From contig NZ_JABDRI010000015.1 of assembly GCF_013041805.1 (NCBI RefSeq), forward strand, positions 1-64,000: 64,000 nt of DNA, given 5' to 3'. The notes under the pieces were generated by a model. The model was not told where the DNA came from. It saw only the letters and a program-made list of their open reading frames with translations, and did no database searches. Positions 19,728 to 30,341 of this stretch are shown piece by piece. Position 1 is the stretch's first letter. Every line of letters begins with the position of its first letter. Source of the DNA: Lutibacter sp. (lineage in GTDB: Bacteria; Bacteroidota; Bacteroidia; Flavobacteriales; Flavobacteriaceae). The translations under genes and the position numbers were made by a program.

Positions 19728-20081
19728 ATGGCATTATCAAAGCTTCAAAGAAGGCAAAGAATTAAGCATAGAATCAGAAAGGTTATTTTTGGTACCGCTA
19801 CTAAACCGAGATTATCGGTATTTAGAAGCAACAAAGAAATTTATGCTCAATTAGTAGATGACAATTCTGGTGCTACTTTAGTATCGGTTTCATCTAGAAA
19901 TAAAGAAATAGAAACAGCAGGTTCAAAATCAGACGTTGCAAAAGCAGTAGGTAAAACTATCGCAGAAAAAGCAAAGAGTGCTGGTATTGAAACAGTTGCT
20001 TTTGATAGAAATGGATTTTTATATCACGGTAGAGTTAAAGCTCTAGCAGACGCTGCAAGAGAAGCAGGTTTAAAATTTTAA
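19728..20081 (+). CDS. rplR: 50S ribosomal protein uL18
   Basis: This 117-residue protein binds 5S rRNA with uL5. It has the motifs [20 protein letters not shown] and [24 protein letters not shown]. It lies 6 bases before rpsE. Confidence 0.98.
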   Translation: MALSKLQRRQRIKHRIRKVIFGTATKPRLSVFRSNKEIYAQLVDDNSGATLVSVSSRNKEIETAGSKSDVAKAVGKTIAEKAKSAGIETVAFDRNGFLYHGRVKALADAAREAGLKF

Positions 20082-20087
20082 TATATT

Positions 20088-20612
20088 ATGTATCACAAAT
20101 ACAAAAACGTAGAAAGAGTTAAGCCTAGCGGGTTAGAACTACAGGATCACTTAGTTGGTGTACAAAGAGTTACTAAAGTAACAAAAGGGGGTAGAGCATT
20201 TGGTTTTTCAGCTATTGTTGTAGTTGGAGATGGAAATGGTGTTGTTGGACAAGGACTAGGAAAGTCTAAGGATGTTGCATCTGCTATTGCAAAAGCAATC
20301 GAAGATGCAAAGAAAAATTTGGTTAGAATACCAATTATTAAACAAACATTACCACATGAACAAAAGGGTAAGTTTGGTGGAGCAAGAGTATTCTTGAAGC
20401 CAGCTTCACATGGTACCGGAGTTATAGCTGGTGGTGCTGTGCGTGCCGTACTAGAGTCTGTTGGTGTACATGACGTACTTTCAAAATCTCAAGGATCTTC
20501 AAACCCACACAATGTTGTAAAAGCTACTTTTGATGCTTTATTACAATTGCGTAGTGCAAGTATGATTGCTAAGGAAAGAGGTATTTCTTTAGAAAAAGTT
20601 TTTAACGGATAA
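20088..20612 (+). CDS. rpsE: 30S ribosomal protein uS5
   Basis: This 174-residue protein acts in decoding accuracy and mRNA unwinding. The double-stranded-RNA-binding N domain has [18 protein letters not shown]. The C domain has the [19 protein letters not shown] motif and the ending [15 protein letters not shown]. Length and order are normal. Confidence 0.98.
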   Translation: MYHKYKNVERVKPSGLELQDHLVGVQRVTKVTKGGRAFGFSAIVVVGDGNGVVGQGLGKSKDVASAIAKAIEDAKKNLVRIPIIKQTLPHEQKGKFGGARVFLKPASHGTGVIAGGAVRAVLESVGVHDVLSKSQGSSNPHNVVKATFDALLQLRSASMIAKERGISLEKVFNG

Positions 20613-20617
20613 AAGGG

Positions 20618-20806
20618 ATGGCGATGGCAAAAATAAAAGTAACACAAGTAAAAAGTAAAATTAGACGTCCTCAAAATCAGAAAAGAACTCTTGAGGCTCT
20701 TGGTTTAAGAAAGATTAATCAAGTTGTTGAACATGATGCTACTCCTGCTATTTTAGGAATGGTAGATACTGTTTCACACTTAGTTTCTGTTGAGGAAATT
20801 AAATAA
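20618..20806 (+). CDS. rpmD: 50S ribosomal protein uL30
   Basis: This small protein (62 residues from the ATG at 20618, or 60 from the ATG two codons on) has the family motifs IKVTQVKSKIRRPQNQKRTLEALGLRK over two segments, and VEHDATPAILGMVDTVSHLV. It lies between rpsE and rplO as usual. The choice between the two ATGs cannot be settled from sequence. Confidence 0.95.
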   Translation: MAMAKIKVTQVKSKIRRPQNQKRTLEALGLRKINQVVEHDATPAILGMVDTVSHLVSVEEIK

Positions 20807-20819
20807 TATTTTATAAGAG

Positions 20820-21272
20820 ATGACATTAAATAACTTACAACCTGCAAAGGGATCGGTTAAAACACAAGGAAAACGTGTAGGTAGAGGACAAGGTTCTGGT
20901 AAAGGTGGCACAGCAACAAGAGGTCATAAAGGTGCTAAATCTCGTTCAGGATATTCACGAAAAGTTGGTTTTGAAGGTGGTCAAATGCCTTTACAACGTC
21001 GTGTTCCTAAATTTGGTTTCACAAATATTAATCGTAAAGAATATGTTGGTGTAAACTTACATAAATTACAAGAACTTGTTGATAATAAGAAAATTTCGGA
21101 TACAGTAACATTTGATATATTAGTTGAGAATAGATTAGCACGTAAAAATGACCTAGTGAAAATATTAGGAAGTGGTGAGCTAACAGCAAAATTAAATGTG
21201 AAAGTTCATAAATTTACTGCAACTGCAAAAGCAGCAATTGAAAAAGCTGGAGGCTCAGCTGAAATGTTATAA
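20820..21272 (+). CDS. rplO: 50S ribosomal protein uL15
   Basis: This 150-residue protein has a long glycine- and arginine-rich N-terminal extension (KRVGRGQGSGKGGTATRGHK) that threads into the 50S core, and a globular C-terminal domain ending in HKFTATAKAAIEKAGGS. It lies 12 bases before secY. Confidence 0.98.
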   Translation: MTLNNLQPAKGSVKTQGKRVGRGQGSGKGGTATRGHKGAKSRSGYSRKVGFEGGQMPLQRRVPKFGFTNINRKEYVGVNLHKLQELVDNKKISDTVTFDILVENRLARKNDLVKILGSGELTAKLNVKVHKFTATAKAAIEKAGGSAEML

Positions 21273-21284
21273 TACTTAGCTATA

Positions 21285-22619
21285 ATGAAAAAATTTATTC
21301 AAACCATTAAAGACATTTGGAGTATAGAGGAACTTAGAAATAAGATTCTTTTGACACTTGGATTTATGGCAATTTATCGTTTAGCTGCTCAAGTGCCGCT
21401 GCCAGGAATTGATATTACTGTTGCTCAAGCAGCACTTAAAAATCAAACAAGTGGTGGAGGAATTCTTGGATTATTAGATATGTTTACAGGAGGTGCGTTT
21501 GCGCAAGCCTCTATTGTTGCATTAGGTATAATGCCTTATATCTCAGCCTCTATTGTTGTTCAGTTAATGGGAATTGCTGTTCCTTATTTACAAAAGCTTC
21601 AAAAGGATGGTGAAAGTGGTAGAAAGAAGATCAATCAAATAACTCGTTGGCTAACTATTGCTATTACAATGGTTCAAGGTCCTGCATATATTACTAATAT
21701 TTATCAACTTATACCTTCTGAAGCATTTTATATTAGCGGAAGTATGTTCTGGTTGTCATCTATGGTGATTTTAACAGCAGGTACTATTTTTGCAATGTGG
21801 TTAGGAGAAAAAATTACAGATAAAGGAATTGGAAATGGTATTTCATTATTGATAATGATTGGTATTATTGCTCGTTTCCCATCATCTTTTATACAAGAAG
21901 TGGTTTCAAAAGTTACTGCATCTAATGGTGGTTTGATAATGATCCTACTTGAAGTTATCGTATGGTTTTTAGTAATATTAGTATGTGTTTATTTAGTGAC
22001 GGCTGTTCGTAGAATTGCAGTACAATATGCTCGTAAAACGGTTGCTGGTAATATTAAAAATGTTGCGGGTTCAAGAGATTACATACCTTTAAAGTTAAAT
22101 TCATCAGGGGTTATGCCTATTATATTTGCTCAAGCTATTATGTTTGCGCCTGCATTAATGGCTAACTCTGATAATAATACAATTAAATCAATTGGAATTG
22201 AGTTTTCAAATATGTTTGGTTTGTGGTATAATTTGTTATTTGCATTCTTAATTATAGTATTTAGTTATTTTTATACTGCAATTACGATTCCTACGAACAA
22301 AATGGCTGATGATTTAAAAAGAAGTGGTGGATTTATACCAGGTATTAGACCTGGAAAAGATACGGGTGAATTATTAGATCGAGTATTGTCGTTAATTACA
22401 TTTCCGGGATCTATATTTTTAGCATTAGTAGCTATTTTACCAGCAATAGTGGTTAAGTTTGGATTAACACAATCGTGGGCATTATTTTATGGTGGTACTT
22501 CATTATTAATTATGGTTGGAGTAGCTATAGATACTATTCAGCAGATTAATTCACATTTATTGAATCGTCATTATGATGGCTTAATGAAAAAAGGAACTAA
22601 ACGAAAATCAGTAGCATAA
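21285..22619 (+). CDS. secY: Preprotein translocase subunit SecY
   Basis: This 444-residue integral membrane protein forms the Sec channel. Ten hydrophobic helices can be recognised. The conserved [21 protein letters not shown] region, the loop [21 protein letters not shown] and the C-terminal cytosolic loop with [14 protein letters not shown] are present. SecY-dependent export feeds the many lipoproteins and outer-membrane proteins encoded here. It is followed after one base by infA, without adk or map between them. Confidence 0.98.
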   Translation: MKKFIQTIKDIWSIEELRNKILLTLGFMAIYRLAAQVPLPGIDITVAQAALKNQTSGGGILGLLDMFTGGAFAQASIVALGIMPYISASIVVQLMGIAVPYLQKLQKDGESGRKKINQITRWLTIAITMVQGPAYITNIYQLIPSEAFYISGSMFWLSSMVILTAGTIFAMWLGEKITDKGIGNGISLLIMIGIIARFPSSFIQEVVSKVTASNGGLIMILLEVIVWFLVILVCVYLVTAVRRIAVQYARKTVAGNIKNVAGSRDYIPLKLNSSGVMPIIFAQAIMFAPALMANSDNNTIKSIGIEFSNMFGLWYNLLFAFLIIVFSYFYTAITIPTNKMADDLKRSGGFIPGIRPGKDTGELLDRVLSLITFPGSIFLALVAILPAIVVKFGLTQSWALFYGGTSLLIMVGVAIDTIQQINSHLLNRHYDGLMKKGTKRKSVA

Positions 22620-22620
22620 T

Positions 22621-22836
22621 ATGGCAAAACAACCAGCAATACAGCAAGACGGGACAATTACGGAAGCATTGTCAAATGCAATGTTTCGTGTAGAGTTGGA
22701 AAATGGACATGTTGTAACTGCACATATTTCAGGTAAAATGCGTATGCATTATATTAAATTATTACCAGGTGATAAGGTGAAGTTAGAAATGAGTCCATAC
22801 GATTTATCAAAAGCAAGAATTACTTACAGATATTAA
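22621..22836 (+). CDS. infA: Translation initiation factor IF-1
   Basis: This 71-residue OB-fold protein blocks the A site during initiation. It begins [20 protein letters not shown] and carries the motifs [20 protein letters not shown] and [13 protein letters not shown]. It starts one base after secY, which suggests coupled translation. Confidence 0.97.
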   Translation: MAKQPAIQQDGTITEALSNAMFRVELENGHVVTAHISGKMRMHYIKLLPGDKVKLEMSPYDLSKARITYRY

Positions 22837-22846
22837 AGTATAAACG

Positions 22847-22963
22847 ATGAAAGTTAGAACATCAGTAAAAAAGAGAAGTGCCGAGTGCAAGATTGTGCGT
22901 AGAAAAGGCAGATTATATGTAATCAATAAAAAGAATCCTAGATTTAAACAAAGACAAGGATAA
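22847..22963 (+). CDS. rpmJ: 50S ribosomal protein bL36, zinc-independent form
   Basis: This 38-residue protein starts at the ATG at 22847 ([15 protein letters not shown]) and ends RFKQRQG. It lies in the usual place between infA and rpsM. Compared with the zinc-binding form (C-x2-C, C, H), three of the four ligands are replaced: the first Cys is Ser, the third is Asn and the His is Phe. Only one Cys remains. It is thus the zinc-free type, in line with the zinc-free uS14 of the same cluster. Confidence 0.95.
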   Translation: MKVRTSVKKRSAECKIVRRKGRLYVINKKNPRFKQRQG

Positions 22964-22965
22964 TT

Positions 22966-23340
22966 ATGGCAAGAATAGCAGGTATTGATATTCCAAAAAA
23001 TAAAAGAGGAGTTATTGCATTAACTTATATTTTTGGAATTGGAAAAAGCAGAGCTAAAGAAATTTTAGCTGCAGCAAAAGTTGATGAAGGTACAAAAGTT
23101 CAAGATTGGACTGATGAAGAAATTCACGACATTAGAGAGCAAGTAGGTGATTACACTATTGAAGGTGAATTGCGTTCGGAAACTCAGTTAAACATTAAGC
23201 GTTTAATGGACATTGGGTGTTACAGAGGAATTCGTCACAGATCAGGATTGCCATTAAGAGGTCAAAGAACTAAGAATAACTCTAGGACCAGAAAAGGTAA
23301 GCGTAAAACTGTAGCTAACAAGAAAAAAGCAACTAAATAA
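22966..23340 (+). CDS. rpsM: 30S ribosomal protein uS13
   Basis: This 124-residue protein contacts P-site tRNA and 50S bridges. It has the motif [20 protein letters not shown] and the C-terminal signature [19 protein letters not shown] with a basic tail. It starts two bases after rpmJ and heads the alpha part of the run. Confidence 0.98.
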   Translation: MARIAGIDIPKNKRGVIALTYIFGIGKSRAKEILAAAKVDEGTKVQDWTDEEIHDIREQVGDYTIEGELRSETQLNIKRLMDIGCYRGIRHRSGLPLRGQRTKNNSRTRKGKRKTVANKKKATK

Positions 23341-23351
23341 TAACTAAGATT

Positions 23352-23735
23352 ATGGCGAAAGCAAGTACTAAAAAACGTAAAGTTATTGTTGAGACTGTTG
23401 GTGAAGCTCATATCACTGCTTCATTCAACAATATTATTATCTCATTAACTAATAAGAAAGGTGACGTAATTTCATGGTCATCAGCTGGAAAAATGGGTTT
23501 TAGAGGTTCTAAAAAGAACACACCATATGCAGCTCAATTGGCTGCTGAAGATTGTGCAAAAATAGCGCATGAAGCTGGTATGAGAAAAGTAAAAGTGTAT
23601 GTAAAAGGGCCAGGTAACGGAAGAGAATCAGCAATTAGATCAATCCATAATTTAGGAATAGAAGTTTCTGAAATTATCGATGTTACACCTGCACCGCATA
23701 ATGGTTGTAGACCACCAAAGAGAAGAAGAGTATAA
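23352..23735 (+). CDS. rpsK: 30S ribosomal protein uS11
   Basis: This 127-residue platform protein has the conserved [19 protein letters not shown] and [15 protein letters not shown] motifs, and ends in [16 protein letters not shown]. An 81-base gap with a structured element separates it from rpsD. Confidence 0.98.
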   Translation: MAKASTKKRKVIVETVGEAHITASFNNIIISLTNKKGDVISWSSAGKMGFRGSKKNTPYAAQLAAEDCAKIAHEAGMRKVKVYVKGPGNGRESAIRSIHNLGIEVSEIIDVTPAPHNGCRPPKRRRV

Positions 23736-23752
23736 TTAATTAATTTTTAACA

Positions 23753-23801
23753 GATAGGAATTAGATTATCGAAGGATTAGCCTTAATTCATAATCCCTAT
23801 C
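23753..23801 (+). promoter_or_regulatory. Candidate structured leader of rpsD
   Basis: A nested fold is visible. GATAGG (23753-23758) pairs with CCTATC (23796-23801), GATTAT (23764-23769) with ATAATC (23790-23795), and AAGG (23772-23775) with CCTT (23781-23784). A 5-base bulge lies on the left side. The fold ends 15 bases before the ATG. uS4 is the known autoregulator of the alpha operon in several phyla, so a uS4-binding leader is a reasonable guess. No terminator is present, so control would be translational. Confidence 0.5.
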
Positions 23802-23816
23802 ATATAATAATAAAAA

Positions 23817-24422
23817 ATGGCAAGATATACAGGACCAAAAACAAAAATTGCACGTAAATTCGGAGAAGCAATATTTGGAGAAGATAAATCTTTTGAAAAA
23901 AGAAATTATCCTCCAGGACAACATGGTAATAACAGACGTAGAGGAAAAAAATCTGAATACGCAATGCAGTTGTCTGAGAAGCAAAAAGCTAAATATACGT
24001 ATGGTATTTTAGAAAGACAGTTTTCAAACTTATTTAAAAAAGCATCTGCTTCGTCTGGAGTAACAGGTGAAATCTTATTACAACTTTGTGAAGCTCGTTT
24101 AGATAACGTTGTGTTTAGATTGGGTGTTGCTCCTAGTCGTAGTGCAGCTCGACAATTAGTTTCTCACCGTCACATTACTGTAAATGGTGAAATTGTTAGT
24201 ATTCCTTCATATACTTTAAACGCAGGGGATGTTGTAGCTGTAAGAGAAAAATCGAAATCATTAACTGCAATTGAAGATTCTTTAGCAGCAAGAAATGATG
24301 TTTATGAATGGCTTTCGTGGAATTCTGAAACAAAACAAGGTAATTTTGTTAGTGTTCCAGAAAGAATGCAAATTCCAGAAAATATCAAGGAGCAATTAAT
24401 AGTAGAGTTATACTCTAAATAA
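23817..24422 (+). CDS. rpsD: 30S ribosomal protein uS4
   Basis: This 201-residue primary 16S-binding protein has the start [19 protein letters not shown]. It also has an S4 RNA-binding domain at about residues 91-155 ([32 protein letters not shown]). It is of the zinc-free type, since no N-terminal Cys cluster is present. In several bacteria uS4 represses its own operon by binding the leader, and a structured gap precedes it here. Confidence 0.97.
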   Translation: MARYTGPKTKIARKFGEAIFGEDKSFEKRNYPPGQHGNNRRRGKKSEYAMQLSEKQKAKYTYGILERQFSNLFKKASASSGVTGEILLQLCEARLDNVVFRLGVAPSRSAARQLVSHRHITVNGEIVSIPSYTLNAGDVVAVREKSKSLTAIEDSLAARNDVYEWLSWNSETKQGNFVSVPERMQIPENIKEQLIVELYSK

Positions 24423-24444
24423 TCTTAAAGATACCAATTCAATT

Positions 24445-25437
24445 ATGGCAATTTTAAATTTTCAAAAGCCCGATAAAGTAATAATGATTGATTCTACTGA
24501 TTATAGTGGTAGATTCGAGTTTAGACCTCTTGAACCAGGATTTGGTTTAACTGTAGGAAATGCTTTGAGAAGAGTACTATTATCTTCTTTAGAAGGTTTT
24601 GCAATTACATCACTTCGTATAGAAGGTATCGAACATGAATTTTCTACAATTAAAGGTGTTGTAGAGGATGTTACTGAAATCATTTTAAACTTAAAACAAG
24701 TACGTTTTAAAAAACAAATTGATGACTCAGAAAGAGAAACTGTAAGCATCTCAATTTCTAATCAAGAGCAATTAACAGCTGGAGATTTACAAAAATTTAT
24801 TTCAGGATTTCAAGTGTTAAATCATGATTTAGTAATTTGTAATATGGAAAAATCTGTTAAACTTGATTTTGAGATTTCTATTGAAAAGGGAAGAGGGTTT
24901 GTTCCTGCTGATGAAAATAAAAAGACTGGTGTTGCACTAGGAACTATTTTTACAGATTCAATTTTCACACCAATAATTAATGTAAAATATGGTGTAGAAA
25001 ACTTCCGTGTAGAACAAAAAACAGATTATGAAAAATTAGTTTTTGATATTACTACAGATGGATCAATTGCACCAAAAGACGCTTTAACTGAGGCTGCTAA
25101 AATATTAATACACCATTTCATGTTATTTTCGGATGAGCGTATTACTTTGGAAGCTGATGAAATTGCACAAACAGAAACATATGATGAAGAATCATTACAT
25201 ATGCGTCAATTGTTAAAAACAAAATTAGTTGATATGGACTTATCCGTACGAGCACTAAATTGTTTAAAAGCGGCAGAAGTTGATACATTAGGAGACTTAG
25301 TATCATTTAACAAAAATGACTTAATGAAGTTCCGTAACTTCGGAAAAAAATCTTTAACTGAATTAGATGAATTAGTTCACAATAAAGGTTTAAATTTTGG
25401 TATGGATTTAGGTAAATATAAATTAGATAAAGATTAA
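24445..25437 (+). CDS. rpoA: DNA-directed RNA polymerase subunit alpha
   Basis: This 330-residue subunit nucleates RNA polymerase assembly. The N-terminal dimerisation domain has [20 protein letters not shown] and [14 protein letters not shown]. The C-terminal domain (about 250-320) has the helix-hairpin-helix pattern with [20 protein letters not shown] and [11 protein letters not shown], which in other bacteria binds UP elements and activators. The length is normal. It lies 36 bases before rplQ. Confidence 0.98.
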   Translation: MAILNFQKPDKVIMIDSTDYSGRFEFRPLEPGFGLTVGNALRRVLLSSLEGFAITSLRIEGIEHEFSTIKGVVEDVTEIILNLKQVRFKKQIDDSERETVSISISNQEQLTAGDLQKFISGFQVLNHDLVICNMEKSVKLDFEISIEKGRGFVPADENKKTGVALGTIFTDSIFTPIINVKYGVENFRVEQKTDYEKLVFDITTDGSIAPKDALTEAAKILIHHFMLFSDERITLEADEIAQTETYDEESLHMRQLLKTKLVDMDLSVRALNCLKAAEVDTLGDLVSFNKNDLMKFRNFGKKSLTELDELVHNKGLNFGMDLGKYKLDKD

Positions 25438-25473
25438 GTTAAAACTTTGGTTTTAATTAAGACAAGATAAGAG

Positions 25474-25941
25474 ATGAGACACGGAAAGAAATTTAATCAC
25501 TTAGGAAGACAAACAGCGCACAGAAAAGCTATGTTTGCTAATATGGCATGTTCTTTAATTGAGCACAAACGTATTAATACAACTGTTGCTAAAGCTAAAG
25601 CTTTACGTCAATTTGTTGAGCCTTTAATTACTAAATCTAAAGATGATACTACTCATAATCGTAGAGTTGTATTTAGCTATTTAAGAAATAAGTATGCAGT
25701 TACTGAATTATTTAAAGAAGTTTCTGTAAAAGTGGCAGATAGACCAGGTGGATATGTGCGTATTATAAAATTAGGAAATCGTCAAGGTGATAATGCACCA
25801 ATGGCAATGGTTGAACTAGTTGATTATAATACTACTTATAATCCGAATGGAGCCAAGAAAAAGAAAACTACGCGTAGAGGTAGATCAAAAAAAGTTGAAA
25901 CAACTGTTGAATCTGCCGAAGAAAGCAAAGAAACGAACTAA
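25474..25941 (+). CDS. rplQ: 50S ribosomal protein bL17
   Basis: The core (residues 1-about 118) matches bL17, with [20 protein letters not shown] and [17 protein letters not shown]-terminal extension follows, first lysine-rich and then acidic ([10 protein letters not shown]), for 155 residues in all. Such tails are common in this phylum. It is the last gene of the ribosomal run, and a strong terminator follows. Confidence 0.97.
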   Translation: MRHGKKFNHLGRQTAHRKAMFANMACSLIEHKRINTTVAKAKALRQFVEPLITKSKDDTTHNRRVVFSYLRNKYAVTELFKEVSVKVADRPGGYVRIIKLGNRQGDNAPMAMVELVDYNTTYNPNGAKKKKTTRRGRSKKVETTVESAEESKETN

Positions 25942-25966
25942 CTAATGAAAACTAGTTAATAACATT

Positions 25967-26000
25967 AAAAGGATAAGCTAAATTTAGTTTATCCTTTTTT
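25967..26000 (+). terminator. Terminator after rplQ
   Basis: GGATAAGCTAA (25971-25981) pairs with TTAGTTTATCC (25984-25994, one G-T pair) around a 2-base loop. It is flanked by A residues and followed by T residues. It ends the ribosomal run. The promoter of carA begins right behind it. Confidence 0.85.
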
Positions 26001-26001
26001 T

Positions 26002-26009
26002 TATATTTG
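26002..26009 (+). promoter_or_regulatory. -7 element of carA
   Basis: TATATTTG matches TAnnTTTG exactly and lies 27 bases before the ATG at 26037. It immediately follows the rplQ terminator, so no good -33 TTG is left at the right spacing. A TTG within this element is in frame with carA but cannot be the start if this is the promoter. Confidence 0.6.
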
Positions 26010-26036
26010 AAAACGAATAAAGTAAATGATGAAAGA

Positions 26037-27143
26037 ATGAAATATACTCAGCGAAAAAAAGCAATATTATTATTAGCAGATGGTACTGTATTTGAAGGAA
26101 AGTCTATTGGTATTGACGGAACTTCTTTTGGTGAAATATGTTATAATACCGGTATGACTGGATATCAAGAAATATTTACAGACCCTTCTTACTTTGGTCA
26201 ATTAATGTTAGCAACAAATGCTCATATTGGAAATTATGGTGTAAATAATAATGAAGTTGAATCTGATTCAATTAAAATTGCAGGATTAGTTTGTAAGAAT
26301 TTCAGTTTTAATTATTCTAGATATGGCGCCGATGGATCTTTAGAAAATTATTTTGAAAAGGAAAAGGTTTTAGCAATTTCTGATATAGATACAAGAGCTG
26401 TTGTTCGTTATATAAGAGATAAAGGAGCTATGAATGCGGTAATTTCTACTGAAACAGATTTAAAGGTGTTAAAGGAGAAACTAAAATCTATTCCAAATAT
26501 GAAAGGGTTAGAGTTAGCCTCAAAAGTTTCGACTAAAGAATCTTATTTTTATGGAGAGGCTAACGCACCATATAAAATTTCGGCATTAGACATAGGTATC
26601 AAAAAGAATATATTAAAGAATTTAGTGAGTAGAGGATGTTATATTAAAGTATTTCCATACAATGCTAGTTTTGAAGAAATGAATGCTTTTCAACCTGATG
26701 GTTTCTTTTTGTCTAACGGTCCTGGAGATCCAGAACCTTTAAAAGAAGCTCAAGAATTAGCAAAAGAAATTATTAAAAGAGATATTCCTTTGTTTGGGAT
26801 ATGTTTAGGGCATCAAGTCATTGCCTTAGCAAATGGAATTTCAACATATAAAATGCATAATGGTCATCGAGGAATTAACCATCCTGTTAAAAATATTATT
26901 ACAGGGAAAGGAGAAGTTACATCACAAAATCATGGGTTTGTTGTAAAGAGAGAAGAAGTTGAAAATCATAAAGATTTTGAAGTAACTCATATCCATTTAA
27001 ATGATGAAACACTTGCAGGAATGAAGATGAAAAATAAGAATTGTTTTTCAGTACAATATCATCCTGAAGCTAGTCCAGGGCCGCATGATTCATCTTATTT
27101 ATTCGATCAGTTTATCGAGAATATTAAGGAATCAAAAAAATAG
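26037..27143 (+). CDS. carA: Carbamoyl-phosphate synthase small subunit
   Basis: This 368-residue glutaminase subunit hydrolyses glutamine and passes ammonia to CarB for carbamoyl phosphate, used in pyrimidine and arginine synthesis. The N-terminal domain has the pattern FGEICYNTGMTGYQEIFTDP. The class I amidotransferase domain has the nucleophile in FGICLGHQ and the His-Glu pair in VQYHPEASPGPHD. The start is placed at the ATG at 26037, because an upstream in-frame TTG lies inside the -7 element. carB is not in the window. Confidence 0.96.
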   Translation: MKYTQRKKAILLLADGTVFEGKSIGIDGTSFGEICYNTGMTGYQEIFTDPSYFGQLMLATNAHIGNYGVNNNEVESDSIKIAGLVCKNFSFNYSRYGADGSLENYFEKEKVLAISDIDTRAVVRYIRDKGAMNAVISTETDLKVLKEKLKSIPNMKGLELASKVSTKESYFYGEANAPYKISALDIGIKKNILKNLVSRGCYIKVFPYNASFEEMNAFQPDGFFLSNGPGDPEPLKEAQELAKEIIKRDIPLFGICLGHQVIALANGISTYKMHNGHRGINHPVKNIITGKGEVTSQNHGFVVKREEVENHKDFEVTHIHLNDETLAGMKMKNKNCFSVQYHPEASPGPHDSSYLFDQFIENIKESKK

Positions 27144-27239
27144 TATTAATTTTCATTAAATGTTTTACACGTTTTAAAAAAGCGAAAACGTTATCGCAAT
27201 AAGGGATTAAATTAAAAAGATAATTACGTATGAAATGCG

Positions 27240-27247
27240 TAACTTTG
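27240..27247 (+). promoter_or_regulatory. Predicted -7 element of eno
   Basis: TAACTTTG matches TAnnTTTG exactly, 34 bases before the eno start. No TTG is found at the usual -33 distance, so this rests on one element only. No terminator is visible between carA and eno, so some co-transcription is possible. Confidence 0.45.
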
Positions 27248-27269
27248 AAACACAAAAAATAACCAATAA

Positions 27270-28568
<1,299 letters not shown>

Positions 28569-28625
28569 TTTTAAATAGCTCTAAAAAGTCAATCAATTAG
28601 ATTGATAGTATACATATAAAATTTT

Positions 28626-28660
28626 AAAAACCAGTGAAATAGACTTCACTGGTTTTTATT
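28626..28660 (+). terminator. Terminator after eno
   Basis: A perfect 13-bp stem AAAAACCAGTGAA/TTCACTGGTTTTT with a 6-base loop is followed by further T residues. The A and T tracts make it symmetric. The 165 bases from here to the next ATG hold no other feature that I can support. Confidence 0.85.
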
Positions 28661-28825
28661 TTTAAAGATATTATCAGGTTACAATTCAATTAAAACTGAT
28701 GTTTATAAGTGCTTGTTTTTCAAGGTAATAATTGTTACATCTAAGTTTCAACATGATAAATATCAGGTTTTAATAATGGTTTCAGTTGTAAATTTATGGG
28801 AATAATTATTAAAAGGTTAAATATT

Positions 28826-30136
28826 ATGAACACTTTGAAACATAAATTGCACGAAAAAATTCAATTACACAGGTTAAGAACTACTAAATTATTAAAAGAG
28901 CACGGAGATAAGGTTATAGATAAAGTAACTGTAGCACAGGCTATTGGAGGTATGAGAGGTATTAAAAGTTTAGTAACTGATATTTCTTATCTAGATCCGT
29001 TTGAAGGAATTCGTTATAGAGGTTTTACGCTTCCTGAAGTTTTGGAAAAACTTCCAAAGCCAGAAGGAGCTGAAATGCCTTATGTTGAAGGATTATACCA
29101 TCTTTTGTTAACAGGTGATATTCCAACTCAAACTGAAGTTGAAGATTTAATGGTTGATTTTAATAATCGCAGAATGATACCTCGTTACGTTTGGGATGTT
29201 ATTGATGCATTTCCAAGCAATAGCCATCCGATGGCAATTCTTTCTGCTGCAGTTATGAGCTTAGAAAGAGAATCTCATTTCAATATAAAATATAAAAAGG
29301 GAATGAGTAAAATGGATTACTGGGATTCAACTTATGAAGACTCAACAAATTTGCTAGCTAAAATGCCTCTAATTGGCGCTTATATTTATAATAAATTATA
29401 TAGTCCTGAAAAAGGGCACAGATATCCAGATCCTACTCTAGATTTAGGTGCAAATTTTGCATATATGATGGGAAAAGATAAACCGTATGATGATGTATCT
29501 CGTATGTATTTTATTATTCATGCAGATCACGAAAGTGGAAATGTAAGTGCACACACAGGACATTTAGTGGCTAGTTCATTGTCTGATGTATATTATGCAA
29601 CTTCTGCAATGATTAATGGTTTAGCGGGGCCTTTACATGGTTTAGCAAATCAAGAGGTATTACGTTGGTTACAAGGGTTAATTGAGCAAATGGGAGGAGA
29701 AGAACCAACTGAGGAAGAAATGAAAAAATATGTGTGGGATACTTTAAATAGCGGACAAGTAATTCCTGGATACGGTCATGCAGTTTTAAGAAAAACAGAC
29801 CCTCGTTATACTGTGCAGCGTGAGTTTTGTTTAAAACATTTACCAGATGATAAAATATTTAAATATGTAGATGCTTTATATAAAGTTGTGCCTGATATTT
29901 TAGTAGAACAAGGAAAAGCTAAAAACCCTTGGCCTAATGTAGATGCACAATCTGGAGTTGTTCAATGGCATTATGGTGTGCGTGAGTATGATTTTTATAC
30001 AGTTCTATTCTCAATAGGACGGGCATTTGGTGTACTTTCAAATATAATCTGGGATAGAGCATTAGGTTATTCTTTAGAAAGACCAAAATCGGTTACCACC
30101 GATATGCTTGAAAAAATGGTTGGAATTAAAAAATAA
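28826..30136 (+). CDS. Citrate synthase, eukaryotic/mitochondrial-like type
   Basis: This enzyme condenses acetyl-CoA and oxaloacetate to citrate. From the ATG at 28826 it has 436 residues, close to the mature mitochondrial enzyme. The active-site motifs GPLHGLANQEV, PGYGHAVLRKTDPRYT and KNPWPNVDAQSG are those of the mitochondrial type, not those of bacterial hexameric GltA. The catalytic His, His and Asp are all present. An ATG 30 bases upstream (28796) is in frame but adds residues with no family support. A second citrate synthase of the bacterial type follows. Which of the two carries the main flux cannot be told from sequence. Confidence 0.93.
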   Translation: MNTLKHKLHEKIQLHRLRTTKLLKEHGDKVIDKVTVAQAIGGMRGIKSLVTDISYLDPFEGIRYRGFTLPEVLEKLPKPEGAEMPYVEGLYHLLLTGDIPTQTEVEDLMVDFNNRRMIPRYVWDVIDAFPSNSHPMAILSAAVMSLERESHFNIKYKKGMSKMDYWDSTYEDSTNLLAKMPLIGAYIYNKLYSPEKGHRYPDPTLDLGANFAYMMGKDKPYDDVSRMYFIIHADHESGNVSAHTGHLVASSLSDVYYATSAMINGLAGPLHGLANQEVLRWLQGLIEQMGGEEPTEEEMKKYVWDTLNSGQVIPGYGHAVLRKTDPRYTVQREFCLKHLPDDKIFKYVDALYKVVPDILVEQGKAKNPWPNVDAQSGVVQWHYGVREYDFYTVLFSIGRAFGVLSNIIWDRALGYSLERPKSVTTDMLEKMVGIKK

Positions 30137-30187
30137 TTGGTTGACTCAAATTAATTGTTATTAAATATTTAAACAAATTGTTTGCTT

Positions 30188-30216
30188 AAAAAGTCGAGAT
30201 TTTCTCGACTTTTTTT
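30188..30216 (+). terminator. Terminator after the first citrate synthase gene
   Basis: AAAAAGTCGAGA pairs with TCTCGACTTTTT around a 3-base loop, with a T run behind it. It separates the two citrate synthase genes into different transcription units. Confidence 0.9.
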
Positions 30217-30341
30217 GTTTAATTTAGTTTAAGTATAATTAACAAATCATTAATAATATTTGTAACTTAAATTGCTTAAAATTCCTTAAATTCGTTACTC
30301 AGAAAATAATAGTATAATTACATTAAAATATATTAAGAAAT

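Noticed and set aside
28796-28825. Upstream ATG as start of the first citrate synthase
   Set aside because: It adds ten residues without family support, while the ATG at 28826 follows an A/G-rich stretch and gives the mature mitochondrial enzyme length.
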